Shown here one piece after another: positions 36,960 through 48,096 of a stretch of 64,000 nt of DNA; the stretch's first letter is position 1, and each line of letters opens with the position of its first letter. The stretch spans positions 1,401,465 through 1,465,464 of the forward strand of contig SCFE01000028.1 in assembly GCA_004352715.1 (NCBI GenBank). The letters are read 5' to 3'. The notes under the pieces were generated by a model, which was not told the DNA's origin, made no database searches, and saw nothing but the letters and a program-made list of their open reading frames with translations. The translations under genes were made by a program, and so were the position numbers. Source of the DNA: Hofstenia miamia. Its lineage: Eukaryota > Xenacoelomorpha > Acoela.

Positions 36960-37325
36960 TTGGCATTAAATGTCTTAGATAGAGAGAGAGTTTGGTTAAC
37001 GGGTTAACGGTTTGTACGGTGATGAAATTTTCGTGGGTTTCTCAATGATTGATCTTCAGTGCGAATGAGATGATGAAGGGAATGACAATTCCATATTTGT
37101 TTCCACACTCTGTTGCACTAGTTTGTTCGTCTTTCTAAGGGTGATGGAATGTCGTTTCTATTAGATAGTATAGTGTTGAGTGCTCTTATTTGAATTCGTT
37201 CCATGGATTACTCTTGAGCTTTTGTAATTGATTAATACCAGTATTCTAGTACTGGACGAATTAATGTTTGGTATATCTTTACCAAATCATTTTCTTTAAT
37301 GGATGTGCAGCAGTTTTGGGTAGGT
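36960..37325 (-). pseudogene. LINE reverse transcriptase C-terminal remnant
   Basis: On the minus strand the frames read NDLVKIYQTLIRPVLEYW (about 37295-37240), a very typical LINE ORF2 segment (K-x-Y-x-T-L-I-x-P-x-LEY), followed by MERIQIRALNTILSNRNDIP (about 37205-37145). Stops and frame changes follow. Together these mark the thumb and connection region of a CR1/jockey-like reverse transcriptase. The downstream part, toward 36960, is short and ends beside a GA-rich tract (AGAGAGAGAG at 36979), which might be its 3' tail. It is 5'-truncated and inactive. Confidence 0.6.
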
Positions 37326-37699
37326 CAGTGTAGCAGTTTTGATTCATAGTCATGCGATTACATTTATATAAGTGTTTCATTGTAAATAGTATTGGAAATA
37401 CCCCGAATAATTTGAAAGAGCAGTTTTCGACATGAGACCCTTTCAGTAAAAAACTGCTGACGTTCATAAAAAAAGTTGTATTCGAAGTTACTTAATGCAA
37501 TAATGAATTAAACGGAATGAGAACTTTTCAAAAAATGTGTTATAACATTAAGATTTAAGTTTGCAATGTTAAACCCACCTCACAATTTCTAATGTGTAAG
37601 AATTTCGTATTAATGCTATTTCTAGTAGCGGTAATTTAAGGTAACAAATTGCTTTTTGTCCACATATAATTTATTCAAGCCTGTTAAATAATATTGCAA

Positions 37700-37990
37700 G
37701 CTTTTGATATGTACACATCTATATGTTTGGGCCCACTCATGTAATGATGACGTTTTGTGCTAAGAATTATTCCTGTGCCTGAAGTATATGAAAATATCAA
37801 TTTTTTCAATGAGAAACGCGATTTTAGTAAAAAAATAAATTCTTATCATTCCCAATGTTCAGATAATGAGTTGGTCCAATGCCCATGGAAACAACAACTA
37901 CCTTAAAATATTTTGCTTTCTGTAGAAAAGTAGAGTGAGCCCTGTTTAGGGGTGCTCACCGCCGACAACCTTTCTCTTTGCGCACCATAT
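37700..37990 (+). repeat. Dispersed repeat family M, copy 4
   Basis: Shares AGAATTATTCCTGTG, TTTTTTCAATGAGAAA, TTCCCAATGTTCAGATAATG and GCCCATGGAAACAACAA with other copies in the same order. Confidence 0.55.
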
Positions 37991-38916
37991 ACCTGGATGC
38001 CAAATCGCAAAAACAATCGAAAATAAAGACAAAACAAGTCTCTATCTTGTGGTGGCTTCCGATTTAAAGATCTTGTTGAGTTATACGCGTTTAAAATTTT
38101 TTGAATAAATCATTACAGATTTTAAAAAATTCTTACTAGAATTAAGGATAAGAACTCTAGAAAATTGGGCCAGTGAAGTATATCAATTGCATGTTGTCCG
38201 AAATAAATAATTATATTACACAATCTTTACAATATTTATATGAAACCAGATATCGGTAATCACTTTTCTTCATTGAATATTTAAGAAAAACTTTTTTATC
38301 ATTTACTGTCAAATTGTAAAAACGTGCATTTTATAAACAAATACCGCTGCGTGTTTGATAAGAGGTCTCTTGTGTATAAAAACGCTTTTTCTATGTTTCT
38401 TAGTGCTATTGGAAGTGGTGTGCGGAAGGCTTTACATTTGACTTTTATAAAGTAGCTGTCTTAACAACCATACCTATTCCCTACAGATTAATAATTTGAC
38501 AGGAATATCAATGGCTTGTTTTTCTACATTTGACGTTTTTATTAAAAATTAATTTTATGTTACAAACAATAGATACATATTACAAAAACTACTTTGCGAG
38601 TGGGCGTTCCGTTGTCTACGCTCTAAACCAATAACGTTATTCTTTACTTGTGTTAATAGTTTTAGCAGAAACTTGACGACTCTTGTGAACATTTCTATTT
38701 ACTCAATTGGTTTAATTGCAAAATATTTTATCAGCTCTCTATTTTTAGCAGACATCATTGCACTTATAGTTGACTAATAGACAAGAACATAGATAATATA
38801 TATTTGTTTTTTATTAGCATGTGAGGTAACTTGGCACTAGAGTTTCAAATACATTATATTTTCATTGATATTCTTAATGAGTAGATACAATTAACAAACT
38901 AATTATTAACGTTTAC
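37991..38916. other. AT-rich non-coding stretch
   Basis: Nothing recognisable. Confidence 0.45.
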
Positions 38917-39232
38917 ATGTACATCAGAGCTGTAAATGGATCAAGATGTGTTGACCTAACCCAATTCAACCCGAAATTCAGCTAATGAATTTCGACCACC
39001 CAATCCAATTCAAGTTTTTTTGTCTTTTAGTGTGTTTGGCCCAAACCACAGTTGCCTGAAAATATGACCAGAATGTAACTACAATTTAAATACTCTGCGC
39101 GTATTTGCTTCATAGCTATTTTACATACACGCATTTGAAAGGAAGCACATATAATATGTATTATAACGTAAATATAGATAGTCAATATTACAAAAAATTT
39201 TTATATATTGAAATTTGCAGAAATTAACACAC

Positions 39233-39235
<3 letters not shown>

Positions 39236-39282
<47 letters not shown>

Positions 39283-39327
39283 GTGTGTATATATAAATAT
39301 ATATATACTGTATATATATATATATAA
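39236..39327. repeat. Compound (TA)n/TATAYA microsatellite
   Basis: About 17 TA units, then TGTATATA and GTGTGTATATATAAA variants, ending in another TA run. Confidence 0.9.
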
Positions 39328-39519
39328 TACCAGAATGACATAGAAGAGATCATAGAGAAAAAAACTAAGCTAAAACACATTGAAACGCTCAAAAATAGCA
39401 AAAAGCTTACCAAATTGCAAATCATTAAAACTGCAATTATATATTTGGCCAAACTTTCAATTGCTTTGATACATCAATTTTGTATTGATTAGCAAGTTCT
39501 GTTTGAGCATTCTTTTGAA

Positions 39520-39705
39520 TGTTTCTAAGCTTGCCGATGCTCTTATGTGAATCCTAAACAGCCTTTAAAGTCTCAAACCGCTTTGTTCAAGTTGAACAGA
39601 GCTATTGGTACATGTAAGTGTGCTTCCCAGTTGTGATGAAAATTTGTCATAAGACTTATTCATGTGTAAATTAAAATATGAATTTTTTTGCAATGGAAAA
39701 TCCTN
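39520..39705 (+). repeat. Dispersed repeat family M, copy 5 (inside the MITE)
   Basis: CTCAAACCGCTTTGTTCAAG, TGATGAAAATTTGTCATAAG and ACTTATTCATGTG, AATTTTTTTGCAATGGAAAA match other copies in order. It is cut by the N at 39705, after which (TA)n follows. Confidence 0.6.
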
Positions 39706-39738
<33 letters not shown>

Positions 39739-39911
39739 TGTAAACATGCATGCATGTTGTTTTCACTAGCCCAATGATGACTAATGCTGCTTGAAAACAT
39801 TAATCCAGCCGGTTTTTCTATTATATATGTTCATATATCTATTTTTGCTTTACTCAACCAAAAAAATTTGCAAGAACTGTGACTCAAGCCCGTTACAGCC
39901 CTGATGTACAT

Positions 39912-42900
39912 GAAAGTTGGATTAATTTTTGTAAATTTTTATGGATAAGAAAAAATTTGATAAATTGATGAAGCTGTACCCTTGTCGACTAGTAAATTCA
40001 ATTGATTCACATCGAATGAGAAATGTTAATATTCTATGATATTTCCTATTTCATCAGATATTTTTCTACCTCTCATGTTGCAGCAAATTCGTGTTCCCGC
40101 AATTTGCGTATTCTTCTTATCCTCCTGGGACATTAAATTTCTGAAAATTGAAGTTTGGAAAACATTTTCTCAAAAATTTAAAAGAAAAGTCATTGACTAC
40201 CTCCATAAGCAATGTATCTGTCATATGAGTACGTTTGGTACGTGGTCGTGTGGAGGTCGTTATTGCGATACACTCTACAGGCTTGAAGGTAAACTATGCA
40301 TAAAATATATAAAAATATAAAATGTTTCTTTGTACACCCTGTCTTGCAACAGTATCTCCCAGAAATTGCTCTTTAAAAAGGATAATTAATTAGTATTAAA
40401 CTGGTAAGCTGTAAATTCTTAGTCCATTTGTCGTGTTGTTGTCTTTTTTACATATTTTGTTATTAAAGTGTAACTAAGAGAAAAATTCTTGACCACTTCC
40501 TAGCTGTTGTTGATTGTGAAGACTATGTTATTGTTTTATATGTATTTTTCATATTTTAGTAATAAATAAATATTATTAAGAATAAAACTTAGATATGAAG
40601 TGGATTGGAGGAATTTCATACGATGATTGTACATATACAAGCACAGTCATATTAAAATAATTTTGACTCAAAAAATGTGGAGTGAAGAAATCTTAATCAT
40701 AACATTGTAGAAAACGGCCAAACGCATAAAATTATCCATTTTTAGAAGTAATTTAAAGAGCTCATGTAAAAACATTTTTATAATTTTTCTATATATATTA
40801 TACTACGGTTGAAAGACACCGGACATGGTGTTATAAAATTATTAACGGACATATAACACCATAAACAATGCCGAGAAAATGTAAAAATGACATTAATGAG
40901 CAATAAATGTTAAATAAGAATTGAGCGAAGTCAACTATTAATAAACCTTTTGGAATCACATGGTTGCCTTATATGGTACGTGTACATATTATAGAATATT
41001 TGATAGAAAAATCCAGCAGGTCTCAGGAAGAAAGAAATATTTATTAGGATTATACAATAATATATCAACGAAAATCCTTTTGATGTTGTCACTGGCTAAC
41101 ACTAAAATGAGGTCAAATATTTTGATGAAAATTAGGAGAACAAACGTTTTTTTTCAAATGACTAATCGAAAATTGATAAGAATTATTAAGTATCAGGACG
41201 TCAAAATATATCAAGATATGAAGTCGCAATGAGGTTGAAGTTTGCTGTTAACAAAAGGATAGTTTCTTGGTAAACGACTTGTTAGCCAAAATTTAAAATC
41301 CCACACAATTTAAAGGCAATATTTAAATATTTTACTATGAATGATTAGTAAAAGTCGAGGGAGGCTCTTCTCATTATGTTAATCGCAAAGATAAAATTTT
41401 CATTTCCGATATGTTACGTTATTCATTATCAGTTGTTTAAAATTCTAAAATAACTGAACATCACATAAAAATTTAACTCTTAAATTACACGTAAACTCAT
41501 CACGCGCAAGTTAAGCATATCCCTACGTTCTTTTAAAATAATTTCCTGAACAAAAGATTTTCAAAATATGTTAATATTGGATTAAAATTAATTTTTTAAT
41601 ATTGCGAATAACGCATAATAAATCTTCCACATCTAAGCTCATTTTGATTGTTTTCTTTGATTCATAGATATCAGTGTCACTGTAAAAAAAATTTATTCAC
41701 AGTATGTGTGAAATGCTAGATAAACTACAATTTTTCTTCTGCTTGTCAACTGCATCGTATTGTTTGGTTGAATGCATCGATCAAGTGGTGTTATAAATGA
41801 CTATGCTATGATTTTATTTGCTAAAGATTTTACACTACGTCTGCTTTTAGGAGAAGAAAGCCAAACATCATAAATCCAGATAATTACCTTTGTAGCGATC
41901 TAGAAATTTCTAATTGACATTTTAACTTCAAGTTAATCACAATGTGTTCATTTACTAAATAATATTTCTGCTCATATATGAATGGATTGAAAGAGAGAAG
42001 GATATTTCATTAAACAGGGTGAATGACATATGTATGACCATTGCAACAAGAACTAGTTGACAATAATTGTTATGAAATATAAAGTATCTCTCAAACCACT
42101 TTCAGAATTGGTGATTGACTTACCAAACTTAAATAATGCCACTTGACAAAATTTATACTGTTTTTAAATACGATTGCCAAAGTAGAACTAGCTGCTTTAT
42201 TGGAATTTTTTAAAAACTTACTTTGTATTAGCATATGCTATGGTCTTCAGAAAATATTCAGTTACGTTTTTTTGTGAACAACAGGTGTTTCCAATTTTGA
42301 TTTAAATAAGAAATCTTGCTCGCTTATATCAATATATAAAGTTAGGCTAATTACTCCAAAAACAAATGCCTAATAATTTTAGAGCAAAACTTTTAATACC
42401 CTATGTGACAAGTTGTTAAGAAATTCACTAAGCAATGTAGTGTCAAGACCATGGTCTACTCGAGGAGGCTTAGCCCATTTGCTAAGTTCATTTGCGAAAT
42501 CATTTTTTATTGTTAAATGTATATTCCCAGTCTGGAGTTTCAGATCTTACTCGTTGTTAAATTAAATTTGTTAGAAAATACAATTGAAAAGCAATTTTAT
42601 TCCAAACACATGTCTACATAACTCTAAAATTTAGAGCCTCATTGTTACTTATTTATGAGTACAAACCTGGAAAAGATCAATGCAAAACCTAAAAACATTT
42701 GCTAATTAATTAAAACTTTTGTTAAAGTTGCTAAATTTCTACTATTGTAATTTTGAAAATAATTTAAATGTCATTATGAAAACAAAAAATCAACTGATAT
42801 ATTTGGAAAGTCATCACTACCTATATCCAGAATAGCAATAATTATTTGGATGGTGAATATATTAGACAGCATCTTTCTATATTGTTCTATTGATATCCCT

Positions 42901-44089
42901 TTAGTAAATGTATTAACTACAATGTGAATTGATTACGAAGACAAAATAATATATATTAGAAACAAGAATTTTCTATAAAACTACATTGAATCTTCGGTAC
43001 AGTAAAAATTAAAAAACATTTTAAATGCTGTTTGCAGAAAAGCATAGACAGATAGTCTTAAAGATTAGGATATTGTTAATTTGTCAATGAAAATTGAAAT
43101 TTTAATAATACTAAGATTGAAGTGTTATTCCTTTTTACCAAAGTAAGCGTGAAATGTTAAAAGTATAACTTTGAGAAAACGTTGATAAATTTTAAAATGC
43201 AAATTAACATAGTTTTTCTAAAGAACTTCTTTCATTACAATAAAAAAAATAAATTTTTCAAATATTTGTACGTATATAGAATATTTAAATTGCAGTTATT
43301 CTTTAGTCAAAAATGCTATTTTTACCCAAAAAATAAAATCTGTTGATAAGATTAGTTAGTCAAGAACAAATAATTTTAGCAGTTATAATTTTGAAATGAT
43401 ATTCATTTTCTTTTATAAAGGTTAATTTTTTGCCATGCCCTTTAATATATCCTCGTAGTCAGACATCATTAAGGATTGTCAATTTTTGCAAATTGTTGAA
43501 TTTTTATCAGTAAACACGTTTGTCAGCTAGACATTTTGATTTGATTTTGTAATGAATTTTAGGCAAGGACAATGGGAAAACATTTGACGGATGGTGTCGC
43601 AACAATTACATTTGAATTCATAAATAAATGAACATGAAATATAATGCCAAAAAATTATGCTTTGAGATCTCATCAATTCAGACTGACACATTATATTTAC
43701 TGTCAAATAAAACCGAAAAATTGTTTTGATTTAATTATTTCTTCGTAAGTGGCTGGTGAAACGCAGTCTACGAGGACGTCTTTACGCCATCTGTTCTCTA
43801 ATTTGGCAGGTTTTGATTCCCAAATAAAGACACTTCCTAGCTTGAAGTAGTCATAAACGGTGAATAGTAACCATTATATAAAAATGAATAATGCAATAAT
43901 TTGACGTTTTTTCAATGATGCTTTATTTAAGAATTCGCTAGTATTCGGAAATTTCGGATGCTATAGATTATCATTCACACTAAAGTTTGCAATTTTACAA
44001 ATTAGGTCTCGAATTGTAAATCGGGAAATTCTTTTTCGGTACAACCCATTTTGTCCGAGTCTATTATGAATTTTGGAAATTATGGCATT
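39912..44089. other. Long AT-rich non-coding stretch
   Basis: About 4.2 kb with no supportable gene or element. Plus frames at 40036-40320 and 40960-41232 (94 and 90 codons) have no recognisable domain and the composition of translated AT-rich DNA. Confidence 0.45.
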
Positions 44090-44280
44090 TTAATGTGCCT
44101 TAATGTAAAGATGAACGATTGTTGCCGTGCCTGAAACAATTCTTCATGGAAAATTCAAGTTTCTTTAGAAACTAATGTTCAGATAATCAGGCCGCCTGAA
44201 GCATATAGAATGCATTTTTTTCGGTAGTCATGCAGCGCAATCTCCTATAAGGAGAGCTATGTGCAAAGTCAAGGTTCGCA
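44090..44280 (+). repeat. Dispersed repeat family M, copy 6
   Basis: TTCATGGAAAATTCAAGTTT, ACTAATGTTCAGATAATCAG and CTATGTGCAAAGTCAAGGTT match the 3' half of other copies. Confidence 0.5.
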
Positions 44281-45275
44281 CTATGTCTACAGGCCAGAGT
44301 TGGAATCGAGTTGAAACTTTAAAACTGGCCCCGAACCCGAAAGAAAATTTTAACCAGATTTCAATTCGAATTTCAAAAATCAAGTATGAAACTGATAAAA
44401 ATTATAATTCATTAAATCCGTACTCAAAATTTAATTTTTTTGATGTTCTGAAAAATAATTTAATATTTCTAAGACTTCTTTCTATGGTGTCAGCTACCAG
44501 TGAGGAGAGTCTTTCAGTCATAGTAAGCCCACAAGAAGAGAAATCTCTCTCAGATCAACCTCTTCAATAACAAATCGAGATGGAAATCTTTTCATTTCAG
44601 AAGATAATTCATTTATGAAAAACTGAAATACTTGCAGATGCATGATAAAATGTTTAGAAATCAAAGCCCTAATTCTTATTTTTTTTCAAGTCAATCATAC
44701 TTCTGATTAGCTTACTTTTAGACTTAGCAACTATCTTCGTACTACTATAAGCGCGCAATAGAAGATAGTTCTTTTTAATACAACGTAATTGTTCGGTAAA
44801 CAATCTAACACCAAGTTGAAATGTCCTTGAGATGATGCACATTACAATAGTTCCAAAAAATTACAATGCTATTATTATTATATCTTATTAAGCCTAAAAA
44901 ACGTTTTCCAACAGAACTCAACCAGTTTTGCTTTCAAAAACTCAACCAGAACCCGATTCCACCTCTGCTACAGGGATGGGGAATGCTAACCAAGTGGAAG
45001 TTATAGGCCAAATAAGGAGTAGCCACTCTTCTATACTCAGACTTTATATGTCGTCATTAGTTTGCGATTTAGAATTGATTAAAGCAATTTTTAAAAAAAT
45101 AATGATAGATATAATTATACCACAAGTAGTTAAGCGATTGAATTTCTCCCATTAATAGTACTATAGGCCTATAGTAATCCTCACTTCCTATTCATTACCG
45201 CCTATGTCTTTTTGTTTCAGCTTTGAGCGATTACAGCAATCAATAAAAAATAGACTCGATTTGCAGACCATTTGT
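44281..45275. other. Non-coding stretch upstream of the hAT element
   Basis: A 103-codon plus frame covers 44259-44570 but shows no domain that I recognise. Confidence 0.4.
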
Positions 45276-45283
45276 AATCGTGC

Positions 45284-45708
45284 CAGGGTATTGACGTATA
45301 TATAAGAAATATACGAAATATATACGAATATACGATAATTTCGGCAATTAAAAGCAATATACGATAATATACGAGACCAGACCAAGAATGTCGTATATAT
45401 ACGACACTCTGTAAGACGTGAATGTGATTACATATTTCCGAGATGAGATAATCGGCGTGTGCGTGTCCGCAGCGTGTCGCAATGCTGACATGTTTAAGGA
45501 TTTGGTCATAACGATTTGTAATTGATATCAACCAATGAGAGATCGTATTTGTCCATCGTCAAGAACCTTATTGTCGGTGAGTGTTTGCCTATTACCATAG
45601 TTGAAAATGCCCACTTCCGAAAATTCATGTACGATGTGCAACCCAAATATCAGCCAATCTGCTATCGAACACTAATGGAAAAGCTAGACGTCTTATTTCG
45701 CCAGGCAA
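45284..45708 (+). mobile_element. Internally deleted copy of the hAT left end
   Basis: Bases 45316-45557 match 45710-45951 with about nine differences, then jump to sequence equal to 46308-46458. The jump lies at GTCCATC, a heptamer present at both deletion edges in the full copy (45945-45951 and 46301-46307). The deletion removes 356 bp, including the start codon and the BED finger. The junction does not fit GT-AG splicing, so it is a DNA deletion, of the kind that gives rise to non-autonomous hAT copies. Confidence 0.75.
45300..45420 (+). promoter_or_regulatory. Subterminal ATATACGA repeats, left end
   Basis: Five or six ATATACGA or ATATACGT words occur within 120 bp of the left terminus, and again after 45710. 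Such short repeated words near hAT ends are known transposase-binding sites in other members of the superfamily. That role here is inferred. Confidence 0.6.
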
Positions 45709-46003
45709 NAAATATATACGAATATACGATAATTTCTGCAATTAATAGTAATATACGATAATATACGAGACCAGATCAAGTATGTCGTATATATACGACA
45801 CTCTGTAAGATGTGAATGTGATTGCATATTTCCGAGATGAGATAATCGGCGTGTGCGTGTCCGCAGCGTGTCGCAATGCTGACATGTTTAAGGATTTGGT
45901 CATAACGATTTGTAATTGATATCAACCAATGAGAGATCGTATTTGTCCATCAGCGCCACCCACACGCACACGCTAAATTGCATATACTCACGTGTTATTC
46001 AAA

Positions 46004-46020
46004 GTTTGTTTATCTTGCAG
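46004..46020 (+). promoter_or_regulatory. Likely 3' splice site just before the transposase start
   Basis: TTTGTTTATCTTGCAG ends at 46020, two bases before the ATG at 46023. A pyrimidine-rich tract followed by CAG is a normal acceptor, suggesting a 5'-untranslated intron. I could not pick a donor with confidence. This also argues for the ATG at 46023 over the in-frame one at 45978. Confidence 0.5.
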
Positions 46021-46022
46021 TC

Positions 46023-47901
46023 ATGGTAGTCAAGTACGATGTATTTTATAAACTTCCGACAACAGTTAAGGTGGATGCTGATTGTACTGCAACATGTTAT
46101 GCGTGTAAGGGAAAATTGAAGTACAAGTTGAATTCGAAATGCAACTTATTACGGCATTTACAAACAAAGCATTCGATTGCACTGGATAAGCACCTAGTAG
46201 AGGTTCAGCCGAAGAATACACAGACCACATCTCTGGTTTTTGCTGGTGGCAACTTAACTGTCACGCTGACTGTTTTCAAAAATCAAGATGTGGTAACTAC
46301 GTCCATCGTCAAGAACCTTATTGTCGGTGAGTGTTTGCCTATTACCATAGTTGAAAATGCCCACTTCCGAAAATTCATGTACGATGTGCAACCCAAATAT
46401 CAGCCAATCTGCTATCGAACAGTAATGGAAAAGCTAGACGTCTTATTTCGCCAGGCAACGCATGCCCTTCAAAGCGATTTAGCTGATCTGAAATTTCGGC
46501 CAAGTATAACCGTCGACATGTGGACAACTCGTACTAATATGTGCATGATGGGTGTCACTGTTCACTACATCAAGGCAAGCAATGGTACGTGCGAACTGAA
46601 AAATATGCTGCTTGGGTGTGTCGAGTTTCCACCTCCCCATACTGGTGAAAATATCAAAATTACACTAAAGGAGCTGGCCAAAGAACGAAAGCTACCCGGT
46701 TACTTTAAAGTTATTACTGACACTGCCTCAAACGTTAAAGCAGCATTTAAAACTACGCTCTTCGATCACGCGAGCAACGAAGTGTCTGCCGATGAAGCTT
46801 CTGCCGACGAGATGGCCCAATGTGAATGCGACGCATGTAAGGTCGACGACGGGTTTAAGATGGGCTCATGGAATGGATGCGTGGAGCACATATTACAATT
46901 GGCAACCAAGGACGGGCTGAAGGAATTGAGGCTTTACGCAGATTGCACAAAAGCTCTGACTAAAGTAAAAGCCATCACTAAGTATCAGAACCAGTCAACA
47001 GCATTCTGTGCCAAACTTAAAAAGAAGATCCCTGCACCCAACGATACAAGATGGAATTCAGAGTTTAGAATGGTGAAATACGTATGTGTTCCTGAAAACG
47101 TCGAAGATATCAACGATGCTCTAGAGAACACTAACCATGCACATTTGAAACTATCAGGCCGTGATTTGAACTATTTAAGTGATATCTGCGCTGTGTTGGA
47201 ATTCATTTCAGATGAGACGGAAGTTTCAGGCTGAGAAAGTACCTACTTTTCACCGGCTTATACCTATACTCCAAGCACTAGAACTTGCCTTAACAACTAC
47301 AACTTGCAGTACCAGTGCTGCAAATGCCCTTAAAGAAACATTATATACTGCACTCAAGAAGAGATTTAAGTTCGTGCTGGATGATGAGACTGTCATCATG
47401 GCTGCTGTGTTATCGCCGGAAATAAAGCTTTCTTTCACCGACACCTCGCATGATTTCTTCAGTTTCAGTAAGAACAATGTTACGAGTGTCGTACGAGAGT
47501 ATGTGGAAAATCATCCATCAGTAACAGCGAGGCCAGTAGCTACAGCCACGACCGCAGTTGATGATGATCCTCCTGCTAAGAAGGGTAAACTTATGGAATT
47601 TTCACTCTTTGCGGACGATCTGCCACCAAGTGCAAATTCTATTAAAATGGACCCCCTTGCATATTTGCAACAGTATGTCAATTCTCCAAGAGAAAAACAA
47701 GCCGCTGATAAATACTGGGCATTGCAATGGGATACTGCGCCAGAAATGACAATAATCGCACTGGAAGTTCTGTCAGTTCCGGTGAGCTCGGCACCAGTGG
47801 AGAGATTATTTTCAAAATGCGGGCGAACATTGGGTCAACTGCGGCTGCGAATGAAGGCAACAACTCTTGACAAACTCATGATGATAAACTACAATTTGTA
47901 A
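46023..47901 (+). pseudogene. hAT transposase with BED zinc finger (one frameshift)
   Basis: Encodes a cut-and-paste transposase of about 626 residues, the normal hAT size. A BED finger lies at residues 25-50 (C25, C28, H45, H50: CYACKGK ... RHLQTKH). The catalytic core shows ITVDMWTT with the first aspartate (about residue 163), VITDTASN with the second (about 236), CVEHILQLATKDGL corresponding to the C-x-x-H-x-L-x-L block, and PNDTRWNS (R-W). The C-terminal dimerisation block reads VLSVPVSSAPVERLFSKCG followed by LDKLMMINYNL, including the glutamate expected to be the third catalytic residue. The upstream frame stops at 47232-47234 and the rest continues in the +1 frame from about 47220, consistent with one inserted base near 47219-47234. 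Either a sequencing error or an early inactivating mutation would explain it. Otherwise no stop interrupts it, so the copy is recent. Confidence 0.85.
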
Positions 47902-47969
47902 CTTTTGAAATTCAGTAATTTTGTTTAAGATTTTTTCTACATAGCCGCCGCGGTAAAAAAAATTTGGCT

Positions 47970-48088
47970 AAAATATACGAAAGTGATATACGACTTCGGT
48001 AAATATAAGAATCGTAATATACGAAAAAAAATTACTGAAATATACGAATATACAATATACGACAATCCCGATATACGTCAATTCACTG
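47970..48088 (+). promoter_or_regulatory. Subterminal ATATACGA repeats and right terminus
   Basis: Six ATATACGA/ATATACGT words lie in about 115 bp, in the same orientation as those at the left end, ending in the right inverted repeat ATATACGTCAATTCACTG. Confidence 0.65.
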
Positions 48089-48096
48089 AATCGTGA

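Larger units (their letters stand above)
38917..39911 (+). mobile_element. hAT-type MITE with perfect 8-bp target duplication
   Basis: The 979-bp core (38925-39903) begins CAGAGCTGTAAATGGATCAA and ends with TTGAGTC-side DNA closing in CAAGCCCGTTACAGCCCTG, whose complement is CAGGGCTGTAACGGGCTTG. Thus the ends are imperfect inverted repeats with the CAG-G-type start of hAT elements. ATGTACAT flanks both ends exactly (38917-38924 and 39904-39911). No transposase is encoded. The interior holds CAACCC-rich subterminal words (ACCCAATTCAACCC near 38959), a long ATATAC simple-repeat tract, a family M fragment and one N at 39705. It must be moved by a transposase encoded elsewhere. Confidence 0.85.
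45276..48096 (+). mobile_element. hAT transposon, nearly complete, with target duplication
   Basis: The element core runs from CAGGGTATTGACGTATAT (45284) to ATATACGTCAATTCACTG (48088). The ends are inverted repeats with the hAT-type CAG-G start. Flanks AATCGTGC (45276-45283) and AATCGTGA (48089-48096) match at 7 of 8. Inside are a BED-hAT transposase gene with one frameshift and dense ATATACGA words near both ends. One N at 45709 separates a left piece (TIR plus an internally deleted gene part) from a second, longer copy of the left end that leads into the gene. The total of about 2.8 kb therefore includes roughly 400 bp that may be redundant. Confidence 0.85.

Noticed and set aside
44259-44570. 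A 103-codon frame upstream of the hAT element
   Set aside because: It starts inside a family M repeat and shows no domain or conserved motif.
47250-47477. Minus-strand frame opposite the hAT transposase gene
   Set aside because: It is a shadow of the plus-strand coding sequence, without independent features.
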